Positions 38,237 through 47,482 of a stretch of DNA of 64,000 bases are shown one piece after another. The first letter of the stretch is position 1, and every line of letters starts with the position of its first letter. The position numbers were made by a program, and so were the translations under genes. Under the pieces are notes generated by a model. It was given only the letters and a program-made list of their open reading frames with translations, was not told the origin of the DNA and ran no database searches. Origin of the DNA: Candidatus Poribacteria bacterium (GTDB lineage: Bacteria; Poribacteria; WGA-4E; GCA-2687025); contig BPJZ01000017.1 of assembly GCA_026004875.1 (NCBI GenBank), positions 1 to 64,000 on the forward strand, given 5' to 3'.

Positions 38237-39661
38237 CTAGCCGTCAAGCGTTACCGGTACGCCCAAGGCCCGCGCAGCCCAAAAGAAGAGCGCTGTGTTC
38301 TCGACGAGCCCCAACGGCCCCGGAGCGACCCCTCCCCCTAGAACGGCCACCGGCACGATTCCGGCAGTATGCTGACCGGTTGCGTAGGCAACGTTCAACT
38401 GCTCTGGCCGCTCGAAGCTTCCCCCGTCGGCCACCGCCCAGGCCAAGGCGTTGGTGCCGGTGTGATACGCCACCGGATCGGGAACCTCGACGCGTCCGTC
38501 TAGGAGGGCCAGGACGCGGCTCAGGTCTTCCGGGCTCAGCTCGACCCCCAGCTTTTCCCGGGCCTCCTCCCGAATTCGAGCCTCAGAGCGGTCTTCTGCC
38601 CAGCGCTCCAGAAGCCAGTCGTAGGAGGCGCGACGATTGGAAAGATGGGCAAATCCGGCGTTCGTGTGGGCGTACCCGCCACCCAAGCCGTAGAGCACCC
38701 CGCCTCCGGTGCCGTGGTCGCTGGCAAAAAGGAGCAGCGTCTCCGGACGGCGCTGAACGTAGTCGAACACGACCTCTAGCGCCTCGTCGGCAGCGAGCAC
38801 CTCCCAGAGCATTGCCCCAGGGTCGTTGGCGTGGTTGGCGTGGTCGATCCGCCCCGCCTCGATCTGGACGACAAACCCTCGATCGTACCCATCCAAGACG
38901 GCCAGCCCCTTTTGGACCATCTCCCGGAGCGACGGTCCTGGCTCCCCCTGAAAGCGCCGATCCACTTCGTAGGGCAGATGGGAGGGGGCAAATGTCCCCA
39001 ACAGCCGCGAACCGTTAGCGCGCTCCAGCTCCTCAGCGGTTCGAAGCATCGAATATCCCGCCCGTCGGTACTCGGCGTACAGGTCGCGTCGGTCCTCTCG
39101 CCGCTCCGGATCGAAGTGGCGACTCCCACCGCCCAGGAGCACCTCCGGCGCGAGCGACAGATACTGCGCGGCGATCTCGTCCTCCATGTCCCGATCGGGA
39201 ACGTGAGCGGCAAAGCCCGCCGGCGTCGCATGGGTGATCCGGGTGGTGGTAATCAACCCGATCGCCCGTCCTTGGGCCCGCGCTAGCTCAAGGATGGTTC
39301 GGAGCTTCCGCCCGTCCGGGAGCATGCCTAGGTACCGGTTGTCCGTCTTCTGGCCACACCCAAAGGCGGTCGAGGCCGCCGCCGAGTCGGTGACCAGACT
39401 GTTGCGGCTGGAGGTGAACAGCCCGCCGAGCGCCCCTTCTTGGAAAAGACGCTCCAGGAGCAGCGGACGGCCACGCTCCTGGAGCGAAAAATGACGGGCA
39501 AGCGTGAAGTTCTCCCAATCGAATCCATCGTAGATAAAGAAGATCACGCTCCGAACGGACTGCAGCTCCTCCCTCAGCGGAGAGCGACCCTGAGATAAGG
39601 AGGCCCCGCCCAGCGTCAAAGCGGCAAGAAAACCCTGCTTCAAAAAGTCGCGTCGGTCCAT
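38237..39661 (-). CDS. Alkaline phosphatase (PhoA-type), Tat-exported
   Basis: The ATG at 39661, preceded by GGAGAAAGG, begins MDRRDFLKQGFLAALTLGGA, a twin-arginine signal. The catalytic serine motif is VTDSAAASTAFGCG. Metal ligands appear in FIYDGFDWE, VQIEAGRIDHANHANDPG, LLFASDHGTGG and the C-terminal TGQHTAGIVPV. At about 475 residues it is standard for the family. It releases phosphate from organic esters in the periplasm or outside the cell. It is single, between two minus-strand units, and its upstream side holds the terminator of the preceding gene. Confidence 0.93.
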   Translation of the reverse strand: MDRRDFLKQGFLAALTLGGASLSQGRSPLREELQSVRSVIFFIYDGFDWENFTLARHFSLQERGRPLLLERLFQEGALGGLFTSSRNSLVTDSAAASTAFGCGQKTDNRYLGMLPDGRKLRTILELARAQGRAIGLITTTRITHATPAGFAAHVPDRDMEDEIAAQYLSLAPEVLLGGGSRHFDPERREDRRDLYAEYRRAGYSMLRTAEELERANGSRLLGTFAPSHLPYEVDRRFQGEPGPSLREMVQKGLAVLDGYDRGFVVQIEAGRIDHANHANDPGAMLWEVLAADEALEVVFDYVQRRPETLLLFASDHGTGGGVLYGLGGGYAHTNAGFAHLSNRRASYDWLLERWAEDRSEARIREEAREKLGVELSPEDLSRVLALLDGRVEVPDPVAYHTGTNALAWAVADGGSFERPEQLNVAYATGQHTAGIVPVAVLGGGVAPGPLGLVENTALFFWAARALGVPVTLDG

Positions 39662-39703
39662 GACGGCCTTTCTCCCACGCGTTAGGACCCTGCAAGCAAC
39701 TTG

Positions 39704-39740
39704 AAAAAACACCCGGGCAGGGGGAAGACCCCCCTGCCCG
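39704..39740 (-). terminator. Rho-independent terminator after the secreted unknown
   Basis: An 11-base G/C stem (CGGGCAGGGGG at 39714-39724 with its complement ending at 39740) is followed on the minus strand by GTGTTTTTT. It lies between the stop at 39864 and the alkaline phosphatase start at 39661 and so separates the two genes. Confidence 0.85.
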
Positions 39741-39863
39741 GCGTCGGGAGGCACGGAAGGAAAGGGCTGCAACGAGCATCAGAGGACAATGCTGATGGCT
39801 GGGGCAGCCCCTCCTGGGGAAACGGCAACCAAGAACTCGTCCCTTCACAAGCGGTTCCGTCTT

Positions 39864-40640
39864 TTAGTCAAAGCGCCGGAGCGCTCCCCAGAGAACCGGA
39901 AGCGTCTCCGCGTCGGGCCGAACCGAGAGCGCGGCCCCCTGAACGTAGTTGACGATGTTCTCAAAAAAGCGAAAGGCCTGCTCCTTGGTCCGATTGTCGT
40001 TCCCAGCAACGGCGTACTTATCGGGCGCGACGCACATCATCAGGAAGCGTCCCGCCTCGTACTCCGCTTCGCCGACGGCCATACTCCCCGCCGACTCGGC
40101 GAGAACGGTGAACCCTTCCTGAACGGCGATCACCTCCCAGACGGTCGGCCAGCCCTGATGGCCCCATCCGGCAAAGTCGTCGTCCGTCATCCGGTTGGGA
40201 GCCGTGAAGAGTGGGTGGTCCGGCTCGACGATCGTAAACTGAGGCCGATCCGGATCGCTGCGAACTACCCGGAGCGGCTCCGGCAGCCAGTCCACGTTCG
40301 CCTCGTTCTGGTCGGCCTGGGTCGGCTCAATGACGATCCCGCCCGATTGGACAAAGGCGGCGATCTTCTCGGCGTTGTCATCCAGCGCCTGATGGATTCG
40401 CGGGTCGTTCGTCACCATGGAGGAGAGGAACAGCACGCGGTTGCCTTCCAGGATGAGCTCTCCGTTCTGAGCCGCCTCGGTACGATCGTCGTAGCGAACG
40501 CCCATCCGATCCAGCGACTCGGTCAGGCCGCGGACTTGGGTCCACTCGTCGGCGTAGTCAATCACGGCCAACCACTCCGCGGCTTGGGTCCCGATCAGGC
40601 ACCCCGCCGTCCACAGTCCTACGATCCACAATCGAAGCAT
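39864..40640 (-). CDS. Secreted protein of unknown function (glutamine-amidotransferase/ThuA-like)
   Basis: A signal peptide (MLRLWIVGLWTAGCLIGTQA) precedes a domain of about 235 residues: EWLAVIDYADEWTQVRGLTESLDRMGV, NRVLFLSSMVTNDPRIHQAL, FVQSGGIVIEPTQAD, and GEAEYEAGRFLMMCVAPDKYAV. A final segment resembles the FFENIVNYVQG end of such domains. The strand order and the GG-containing turn recall class-I glutamine-amidotransferase-like (ThuA/DUF4350) secreted proteins, but I see no catalytic Cys-His pair. I therefore leave the function open. GGAGAAGG lies before the ATG. It has its own terminator downstream and a 380-base non-coding stretch upstream. Confidence 0.6.
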   Translation of the reverse strand: MLRLWIVGLWTAGCLIGTQAAEWLAVIDYADEWTQVRGLTESLDRMGVRYDDRTEAAQNGELILEGNRVLFLSSMVTNDPRIHQALDDNAEKIAAFVQSGGIVIEPTQADQNEANVDWLPEPLRVVRSDPDRPQFTIVEPDHPLFTAPNRMTDDDFAGWGHQGWPTVWEVIAVQEGFTVLAESAGSMAVGEAEYEAGRFLMMCVAPDKYAVAGNDNRTKEQAFRFFENIVNYVQGAALSVRPDAETLPVLWGALRRFD

Positions 40641-41020
40641 CGTCCTTCTCCCTTGTCGTCCTCGACGGTCGCCTTGTGGGGAACGCCGTCGGCGAAGCCA
40701 CAGCCAACGGCGCCTTGACAGGGAGGATACTTCCTCCGCCTTCGAAGGAGAAGAACGCCGCGCCGGTTCAGTTGAGCGGAAAGGAGGATTCCCGTCAGAA
40801 ACAAAAAGACGACAGTGACCCATGATTCTCTGCACTCCGCATGTGCCGGAGTCCTACTGGGCCGTCCTGCCGTTCGCGACTTCGGAGGGATTCAACGGCT
40901 CTCAGCTCTTGGAACCGGTCCTACTTCGGAACGACCGATTCACACCGGTTCCTTTGTCCCCAAGGATAACCCCACCTAACGAAGAGGGCAAGAACAACCG
41001 CCTTCCAGAGTCCAAGGTCT
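40641..41020. other. Intergenic region between nasA and the secreted unknown
   Basis: This stretch has no convincing gene. It holds the 9-base inverted repeat described separately and a small purine-rich hairpin around 40720-40740 (GGAGGATACTTCCTCC). A minus-strand frame at 40619-40810 encodes a short hydrophobic run followed by RRRR, but it has no supported start codon or ribosome site. The promoter for the 40640 gene must lie here, but no strong box is visible. Confidence 0.4.
40911..40952. repeat. Inverted repeat downstream of nasA
   Basis: GGAACCGGT (40911-40919) and ACCGGTTCC (40944-40952) are perfect complements separated by 24 bases. There is no T run on either side, so it is not a standard intrinsic terminator. 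It could be an mRNA-stabilising or Rho-type 3' structure for the nitrate operon, or a protein site. Confidence 0.45.
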
Positions 41021-43123
41021 TCAAGTGGAAATCGGCTCCACGCGAACGGCGCAGTGTTTGAGCTCCGGCTGCTCGGAGATCGGATCGAGCGCTGTGTGGG
41101 TCAGCCGATTAAGGTTCGTCTCTGGATGAAACGTCTCGCCCCAGTGAAAGGGGGAAAAGAGCACGCCCGGCGGAACGGCGTCGGTGATCTCCACGCGGAC
41201 CAACGTCCGGCCCCGGCGGCTGACCAGGTAAACCCACTCCCTCTCTCTCATCCCAAAAAGCTGGGCCGTCTCCGGATGAACCTGAACGAAGGGGTAGGGA
41301 GCCTGAGCGTTTAGCTCCGGGACGTTGCCGGTACGGGTGCGCGTGTGCCACTGGGCAGGGATCCGTCCCGTCGTCAGCGTGAGCGGATACTCCGGGTCCG
41401 GAACCTCCGCTGGCAGGCGGACGTGAACCAAATGGAACCGTGCCCGACCGGTCGGGGTCGGGAACCGCCCACGAGTGTACAGCCGAGCGGTGCCTCGGTG
41501 GCGAGGGTGAGGACAGGGCCACTGGAGCGACTCGACCGCCAACCGCTCGTTGGTCATCCCGGACATGTCACACGGTCGTCCCCGCGTGATCGTTCGGAAC
41601 TCGTCCCAGACCTCCTCAGCGGAACGATGCTCGAAACCAGAGAAGCCCATCGCCCGGGCCACCTGGGCGACGATCCACCAGTCCGGCTTCGCTTCACCTG
41701 GAGGTTGGAGGAACTGTTGGCTCCGCACAACTCGACGTTCGCTGTCGGTCATCGTCCCGGTCTTCTCTCCCCACTGGGCCGCCGGCAGCAAGACGTCGGC
41801 AAACTCGGCGGTCTCGGTCGGATAGTAGCAGTCCTGAACGATCACCAGCTCGGCCCGACGTAACGCCTCCTGGGCCGCGTTGGCGTCGGGGAAGCTGACC
41901 GCCGGATTGGTCGCTGCAACCCAGAGGGCGCGAATTCGTCCCTCGGCAAGCGCCCGGAACATCGGCACCGCGCTGAGCCCCGGCTGAGGAGCGATCGAAC
42001 CGCGAGGGATCCCCCACAGCGCCTCCATCTCCTCCCGATGGGACGGGTCCCAGACGTAGCGGTAGCCGGGAAGCTGATGGCTGAGGTACCCGACCTCCCG
42101 CCCGCCCATGGCGTTTGGCTGTCCGGTAAGGGAGAACGGCCCAGCGCCAGGCTTCCCGATCTCTCCCAGCATCAGGTGAAGGTTGATCAGCGCTAAGTTT
42201 TTCTCCACGCCGGAGGTGCTCTGATTGATTCCCTGACAATAAAAGCTCAGCAGCCGAGCCGGCTCCAGGAGCAGCTCAACCGCCTCCTCAACGCGAGCGG
42301 GGTTCACCTCGCAGGCGCGGAGAAGCTCCTTTTCGTCCAGCGACTCCAGATAGTTCAGGTAGCCGGAGTAGCCCTCCGTATGCCGCTGGACAAAACGCAG
42401 GTCCACCCGTCCGGCGGCGGCCAGGCGCTTGGAGATCAGCAACAGCAAGGCGGCGTCCCCGCCTGGAGCGACGGGGATGTGCACGTCGGCAAATCGAGCT
42501 GTTTCCGTCCGCCGTGGGTCCACGACGATGATCCGCACGTTCGGAGCGCGTAGCCGCCGCTTTCGAATCCGTTGGAACAACACGGGATGGTTTGAGGCCA
42601 TGTTCGCCCCGATGATCAAAAAGACCTCCGCATGCTCGATGTCTTCGTAACAGGGAGGAGGCCCGTCAGCGCCAAAGGCCTTCACATAAGCGGCGACCGC
42701 ACTGGACATGCACAACCGGCTGTTGGTGTCCATGTGGTTGGATCGAACCGCTCCCTTCATGAACTTGGTGAAGAGGTAGGCGGCTTCAGTGTCCAGTTGG
42801 CCGGAGCCATAAAAGGCGATCCCCTCGGAGCCGTGCTCCCGACGGATGCGGTGCAACCGCTCGGCGATCGTTCCGATCGCCTCCGTCCAGGAGACCGGCT
42901 CCGGGGGTTCGCCGCGGCGCCTTCGGATCATCGGCCACGCAAGTCGCCGTTCGGGAACGAACACCTTCTTCAGGTAGGCCCCTTTTGGGCAGAGCATCCC
43001 GAAGTTCGGGGCGTCCGTCTTGGGAGCGAAGAGACGAAGAATACGGTTCTCTTGGACTTCTGCGCCGACGACGCAGCCAACACCACAATAGGGACAGACG
43101 GCCTTCCCGACGGTTTGAGACAT
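41021..43123 (-). CDS. nasA: Assimilatory nitrate reductase catalytic subunit (molybdopterin)
   Basis: The 700-residue protein binds a [4Fe-4S] cluster via CPYCGVGC...CPKGAY at the N-terminus and a bis-MGD cofactor. The molybdenum-ligating cysteine lies in SRLCMSSAV near residue 140. Other signatures are IGANMASNHPVLFQRI, NAMGGREVGYLSHQLPGYR, ATNPAVSFPD, and a C-terminal molydop-binding domain (PLTLTTGRIPAQWHTRTRTGNV). No Tat signal is present, so it is cytoplasmic and assimilatory rather than periplasmic Nap. It ends the nirB-nirD-transporter-nasA operon, and with NirBD it converts nitrate to ammonium. Confidence 0.93.
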   Translation of the reverse strand: MSQTVGKAVCPYCGVGCVVGAEVQENRILRLFAPKTDAPNFGMLCPKGAYLKKVFVPERRLAWPMIRRRRGEPPEPVSWTEAIGTIAERLHRIRREHGSEGIAFYGSGQLDTEAAYLFTKFMKGAVRSNHMDTNSRLCMSSAVAAYVKAFGADGPPPCYEDIEHAEVFLIIGANMASNHPVLFQRIRKRRLRAPNVRIIVVDPRRTETARFADVHIPVAPGGDAALLLLISKRLAAAGRVDLRFVQRHTEGYSGYLNYLESLDEKELLRACEVNPARVEEAVELLLEPARLLSFYCQGINQSTSGVEKNLALINLHLMLGEIGKPGAGPFSLTGQPNAMGGREVGYLSHQLPGYRYVWDPSHREEMEALWGIPRGSIAPQPGLSAVPMFRALAEGRIRALWVAATNPAVSFPDANAAQEALRRAELVIVQDCYYPTETAEFADVLLPAAQWGEKTGTMTDSERRVVRSQQFLQPPGEAKPDWWIVAQVARAMGFSGFEHRSAEEVWDEFRTITRGRPCDMSGMTNERLAVESLQWPCPHPRHRGTARLYTRGRFPTPTGRARFHLVHVRLPAEVPDPEYPLTLTTGRIPAQWHTRTRTGNVPELNAQAPYPFVQVHPETAQLFGMREREWVYLVSRRGRTLVRVEITDAVPPGVLFSPFHWGETFHPETNLNRLTHTALDPISEQPELKHCAVRVEPIST

Positions 43124-43166
43124 AGAACAACTCCTCCGAGCAGCTCAGAAGGGCCAAGTCGTTCTC

Positions 43167-44480
43167 TCAGTCGGCTTCAGGGAGAGCCGACGCGACTAGG
43201 GCAGGCTCCGGCTCGCCAACCGCCCCCTCGGAAAGGCGAATAAACAGTGCGGTCCAAGAGATCGCAACAACGCTCAGGCCCAGCAGAAATAGCGCGCCGC
43301 CAATGCTCAACCGCTCGGAGCGAAGGAGCATCCCCGCGGCCACGGCTCCAACGTTCCCACCGGCCCCGACGATCCCCGAGACGGTGCCCAGCGCCCGACG
43401 GTTGACCAGGGGAACCACCCCGTAGGTCGCTCCTTCCGCCATCTGGACAAAGAGGCTGAACACCACCATCGTCGCCAGCGCCCAGAACAGCGAGTCCATC
43501 CGGGAGAAGACCACCAGCAACACCCCTTCCAGGAACAACACACCTTGAAGTAGATGGACCCGACCGTTGACGCCAAATCGGGCGGCGATCCGGTCGGAGA
43601 GAGCTCCTCCCAGCGCTCGCGCAAAGAGGTTCATTAGGCCAAAGCAACCGGCCAGGAGGCCGGCCGTCTTGAGGTTCAACCCAAAGCGATCGTGATAGTA
43701 GAGCGCGGCGATGTTGTTCATCGTCAGCTCCACTCCAAAGCAGGCTGCGTAGATCAAAAAGAGGGCCCAAACGCGTGGATCGCGGACCGCCTCAGACCAC
43801 AAGCGCGACCCAGAGACGCGCTCCAGGAGCTCCCCTCGCGCCTCCGGGAAGTTGCCGATCGGCGTGTCCTGAGTGAACCGGAGATAGGCAATCCCCACCA
43901 GCACCAACAGCGCCGCCGGAAAGAGCATCGTCAACCGCCAAGCCGTTCCTGCGCCGATCCCTAAGGACACGACGGCCCCGTAGACGAGCGGCATCACCAT
44001 CTGGACCACCCCGCCGCCCAGGTTGCCCCATCCGGCAGTCGTCGCGTTTGCTGTGCCGACCACGTTCGGCGCGAACATCACCGAAGTGTGGTACTGAGTG
44101 ACGACAAAGGAGGCCCCGATCGCACCGATCGCCAGGCGGCAGAGGAGAAAGCTCCCGTAGCTGTTTGCCAACCCGATTCCGGCCACCGGCACAGCCCCTA
44201 AGATCAACAGAGCCGCGTAGGTCCGCCGTGCCCCAAACCGGTCACAGAGCGGACCGATCAAAACCCGCGCCAAAACGGTCAGCGCTACCGATGCGATGAT
44301 TGTGTCGGCGATCTGGGAAGGGCTCAGCCCCAGGTCCTCACGGATCACCGGCATCAGCGGCGCGACGGAGAACCATCCAAAGAAGGCTAAAAAGAAGGCC
44401 ATCCAAGCCAGGTGAAACGCCCGCATCGCTGGCGTCCGCAGGCTGAAAAGCTGGATCGTCGTTGCTTGTTCGCGGTACAT
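43167..44480 (-). CDS. Nitrate/nitrite transporter (MFS, NarK/NasA family)
   Basis: The 437-residue protein has twelve predicted membrane helices. It carries the nitrate-porter signatures: TTAGWGNLGGGVVQMVMPL around residue 150 and GIVGAGGNVGAVAAG near residue 360. LSPSQIADTIIASVALTVLARVLIGPLCDRFGARR is the MFS A-motif region. The RAFHLAWMAFFLAFFGWFSVAPLMP lead is typical of this group. It lies between nirD (63 bases) and nasA (43 bases), so it imports nitrate for assimilation. GGAGGAG precedes the ATG. Confidence 0.94.
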   Translation of the reverse strand: MYREQATTIQLFSLRTPAMRAFHLAWMAFFLAFFGWFSVAPLMPVIREDLGLSPSQIADTIIASVALTVLARVLIGPLCDRFGARRTYAALLILGAVPVAGIGLANSYGSFLLCRLAIGAIGASFVVTQYHTSVMFAPNVVGTANATTAGWGNLGGGVVQMVMPLVYGAVVSLGIGAGTAWRLTMLFPAALLVLVGIAYLRFTQDTPIGNFPEARGELLERVSGSRLWSEAVRDPRVWALFLIYAACFGVELTMNNIAALYYHDRFGLNLKTAGLLAGCFGLMNLFARALGGALSDRIAARFGVNGRVHLLQGVLFLEGVLLVVFSRMDSLFWALATMVVFSLFVQMAEGATYGVVPLVNRRALGTVSGIVGAGGNVGAVAAGMLLRSERLSIGGALFLLGLSVVAISWTALFIRLSEGAVGEPEPALVASALPEAD

Positions 44481-44543
44481 ACTCCTCCTGTCCTCTCCAG
44501 CCGAGGGAAAAGGTCTTCTCGGGGTTTCAGCGGATCCGCCGCC

Positions 44544-44930
44544 TCAGAACGGCTCCGGCCCGTGCGCGAGAGCGACCGGAAACGTCAGATACAGACGCCC
44601 GTTCTCCTCACGGATCGGGTAGGTGCGCACCCGCTGGGCGCTGTGGGGACAGGCCCCCGTCTTCAGGTCCACCAGCCAGCCGTGAAGGGGGCAGGCCACC
44701 TTTCCGGCGGCCACCAGTCCGTCGCCCAGCGGTCCGCCCTGATGGGGGCAGTAGTTGTCCAAGGCGAACAGCTCCCCCTTTCGCGTCCGGAAGACCGCTA
44801 CAGCCTGCGTTCCGACGAGAAAGACGCGACCCTCGCCCAAGGGGATCGTCTCGAGGTCGCCCAGACAGACCTCTTTTTCGGGTTCCGCTTGCCACTTCAG
44901 AAGGTCGGCCATATACTCCCTTTCAGCCAT
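44544..44930 (-). CDS. nirD: Nitrite reductase small subunit (Rieske-type)
   Basis: The product of about 120 residues contains the Rieske [2Fe-2S] ligands in NYCPHQGGPLGDG and CPLHGWLVDLKTG, within the NirD pattern CLGDLETIPLGEGRVFLVG. It partners with NirB in NADH-dependent reduction of nitrite to ammonium. Two starts are possible: the ATG at 44930, whose upstream sequence matches that of nirB, and the ATG at 44912 with AAGGGAG just before it. I kept the longer form. It is 72 bases downstream of nirB. Confidence 0.93.
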   Translation of the reverse strand: MAEREYMADLLKWQAEPEKEVCLGDLETIPLGEGRVFLVGTQAVAVFRTRKGELFALDNYCPHQGGPLGDGLVAAGKVACPLHGWLVDLKTGACPHSAQRVRTYPIREENGRLYLTFPVALAHGPEPF

Positions 44931-45002
44931 GAAGGAACTCTTTTGCTGGTTTCAGCAAAGGAAGCCGGCGCGCAGGACAGGTGCCTGTGTCGTCGGCTTT
45001 TC

Positions 45003-47429
45003 TCATGGCAGCACCACCAGCTCCGGCCCGGCGAACTGCCTGGGATGGACCGGCTCCTGTCCTTCAAGCCACGGATCACGATAGGCGCGGACGGCCTCCT
45101 CGATCGCCGCGTCCAGCTCGGCACAGATGCCTTCGCTGTCCTCGACCAGGATTTGTCGCAGCCGCTCGATTCCGATCCGCTCGACGAACGCATGAGTGCG
45201 CTCGCGATACTTCCCGTGCCGGCGATAGTACTCCATGAAGCGACCGGTGATTCGGATCGCCTCTTCATGGGTTTTGACCTTGCAGAGCAGATCGCCCTTG
45301 CGCACGGTGCTCCCGGCCGCTCCGCCGACCAGGACCTCCCAGCCGTCCTCGACGGCGATGTACCCGATGTCCTTGGTGGAGGCCTCCGCGCAGTTCCGGG
45401 GACAACCGCTAGCGGCTAGCTTCACCTTGTGGGGGAACTCGATCCCCTGGAACCGCTTTTCGACCTGAATCCCGAGGCTAATCGCATCGCCGACGCCGAA
45501 CCGGCAGAACTCAGTACCGACGCAGGTCTTGCAGGTCCGAAACGCTTTGGTGTACGCGTGGCCGCTGGGCATTCCCAGCTCGCGCCAGATGGCCGGCAGG
45601 TCCTCCTTGCGGACGCCGAGGATGTCGATCCGTTGTCCGCCGGTGATCTTGACCATCCGCGCGCGGTACTTCTCGGCCACGTCGGCGATCCGCCGGAGCT
45701 GCTCCGGTGTGACTACGCCTCCGTAGATGCGCGGGACCACCGAGAAGGTGCCGTCCTTTTGGATGTTGGCGTGAACGCGATCGTTGATAAAGCGGCTGTC
45801 CCGCTCGTCTACATACTGATCGTTCCAGACGCTCCGGAGCAGGGAGGCCAATCCCATCTTGCTCTCAGGGTCCTCGGAGCCGTTGCCCAGCTCTTGGAGA
45901 ACGGCGCTGACGCTCCTCAACCCGCGCCGCGTGATCTCGGCAACTAGCTCCTCCTTGGCAAGGGGCACCGCCGGAACGTACCAGTCCACGCTCGGATCGA
46001 GCGCCGCTTCGCCCGCGTACGCCTCGACCAGCCGCTGGACTAGAGACCGGCAGCCGCCACAGCCGGTTCCGGCCTTTGTCGCCGAAGCGATCGCCGATAC
46101 GGTCGCGTGTCCCTCTCGAATCGCCTGGCAGATGCGCCCTTTGGTGACCTGATTGCAGCTACAAATAAAGCGATCGTCGGGAATTTGGGTCACCTCCCCC
46201 GGCGCCGAGGAGCCGCCCAGGCCAAAAAGGAGCCTCGCGCGATCCTCAGGAAGCGGACCGTCCTCGGAGAAGAGCCGGATCAGCTCCTCGGCGTTGGTCT
46301 CGTCGCCCAAGAGGCATCCAGCGATGAGGCGGTTGTTGCGGATCAGAAGCCTTTTGTAAACGCCGCGACCCGGCTCGGAGTAGGTCACCATCTCGTCGTC
46401 GGGTCGGGCGTCCCTAAAGCTGCCCAGAGAGACCAGGTTTACACCGAGCACCTTCAGGCGGGTGGCCAGCTTGGAGCCCAGATAGCGGGCCTCCGGTCGC
46501 GTTTCGGTAAGCAGATCGGCCAAGACAACGCACTGCTCCCAGATCGGAGCGACCAGGCCGTAGACCGTCCCTCGGTGCTGGGCACACTCCCCCACGGCGT
46601 AGATGTCCGGGTCCTCTGTCTGAAGCCGGTCGTCCACTAGGATCGCCCGTTCGACCGGCAGCCCAGCGGCCTTGGCCAGCTCCACATTGGGACGGATTCC
46701 GCAACTGATCACCACCATGTCGGTCTCATAGACCGTTCCGTCCTTGAACCGGATCGCCTCAACGCGCCGATCCCCCAGGACGGCGGTAGCCAGCGTTTCG
46801 GTGAAGACGGTGATCCCCATCGCCTCGATCGTTCGCTGGAGCATCTTGCCGCCCTCGGGATCCAGCTGTTGGGCCATCAGGTGAGAGCCCAGCTCAACAA
46901 CGGTCACGGCCAAGCGATGGGTAAGCAGTCCTCGCGCGGCCTCCAGGCCCAGCAGACCGCCGCCCAGGACGACGGCCCGGCGGGACTGCGCCGCGTAGCT
47001 GGCGATCGCTTCGCAGTCGTCCAGTGTCCGGAAGACGAAGACTCCCTCCCGCTCGCGCCCCTCCAGGGGCGGAACGAAGGGGCTGCTCCCCGTCGCCAGA
47101 ACCAGCCGATCGTAAGGCACCTCGATCCCGTTTTCGCCCCGAACGACCTTCCTGGTCCGGTCCACCTTCGTCACGCGAACTCCAGCGTGCAGGGCGACCC
47201 CGTGCTCCCGATACCAAGAGAGAGGGTTCAAGAAGATCTCCTCGGGGCGCTGGGTGCCGTTCAGGACGTTGGAGAGAAGAATCCGATTGTAGTTGCCATA
47301 AGGCTCAGCGCCGAACACAGTGATCGCAAACCGGTCCGGGTCCCGCTGGAGGATCTCCTCGACGAGTCGGCCTCCGGCCATCCCGTTCCCGACGATCACC
47401 AGACGCTCTTTGCGCGGTGTCGTGGCCAT
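45003..47429 (-). CDS. nirB: Nitrite reductase large subunit (NADH-dependent, siroheme)
   Basis: The complete 808-residue enzyme has an FAD-binding domain (LVIVGNGMAGGRLVEEIL, FVFRTLDDCEAIA) and a BFD-like [2Fe-2S] domain with FICSCNQVTKGRICQAI and AGTGCGGC. The C-terminal siroheme/[4Fe-4S] domain follows: CKTCVGTEFCRFG and AASGCPRNCAEA supply the four cysteines, and VVPRIYGGV lies in the ferredoxin-like half. It is cytoplasmic. The ATG at 47429 follows GAAAGGAG. It is the first gene of the nitrate-assimilation operon, behind a candidate sigma-54 promoter. No nasC-type electron carrier is visible. Confidence 0.96.
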   Translation of the reverse strand: MATTPRKERLVIVGNGMAGGRLVEEILQRDPDRFAITVFGAEPYGNYNRILLSNVLNGTQRPEEIFLNPLSWYREHGVALHAGVRVTKVDRTRKVVRGENGIEVPYDRLVLATGSSPFVPPLEGREREGVFVFRTLDDCEAIASYAAQSRRAVVLGGGLLGLEAARGLLTHRLAVTVVELGSHLMAQQLDPEGGKMLQRTIEAMGITVFTETLATAVLGDRRVEAIRFKDGTVYETDMVVISCGIRPNVELAKAAGLPVERAILVDDRLQTEDPDIYAVGECAQHRGTVYGLVAPIWEQCVVLADLLTETRPEARYLGSKLATRLKVLGVNLVSLGSFRDARPDDEMVTYSEPGRGVYKRLLIRNNRLIAGCLLGDETNAEELIRLFSEDGPLPEDRARLLFGLGGSSAPGEVTQIPDDRFICSCNQVTKGRICQAIREGHATVSAIASATKAGTGCGGCRSLVQRLVEAYAGEAALDPSVDWYVPAVPLAKEELVAEITRRGLRSVSAVLQELGNGSEDPESKMGLASLLRSVWNDQYVDERDSRFINDRVHANIQKDGTFSVVPRIYGGVVTPEQLRRIADVAEKYRARMVKITGGQRIDILGVRKEDLPAIWRELGMPSGHAYTKAFRTCKTCVGTEFCRFGVGDAISLGIQVEKRFQGIEFPHKVKLAASGCPRNCAEASTKDIGYIAVEDGWEVLVGGAAGSTVRKGDLLCKVKTHEEAIRITGRFMEYYRRHGKYRERTHAFVERIGIERLRQILVEDSEGICAELDAAIEEAVRAYRDPWLEGQEPVHPRQFAGPELVVLP

Positions 47430-47468
47430 GAAGGAACTCCTTTCGTCGCTACCTTTGGCCAGGGGGAA

Positions 47469-47482
47469 GCAACCTTCGTACC
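47469..47482 (-). promoter_or_regulatory. Candidate sigma-54 (-24/-12) promoter of the nirB operon
   Basis: On the minus strand GGTACGAAGGTTGCT has GG (47481-47482) and GC (47469-47470) separated by exactly ten bases, with TTGCT at -12. Transcription would start near 47457, giving a leader of about 28 bases before the nirB ATG. An upstream GCCC-N7-GGGC repeat around 47530-47545 could be an activator site. rpoN is not in the window. Confidence 0.5.

Noticed and set aside
40619-40804. Small hydrophobic minus-strand frame ending in RRRR
   Set aside because: It has no supported start codon or ribosome site, and its C-terminal part overlaps the start of the 40640 gene. I kept the region as non-coding.
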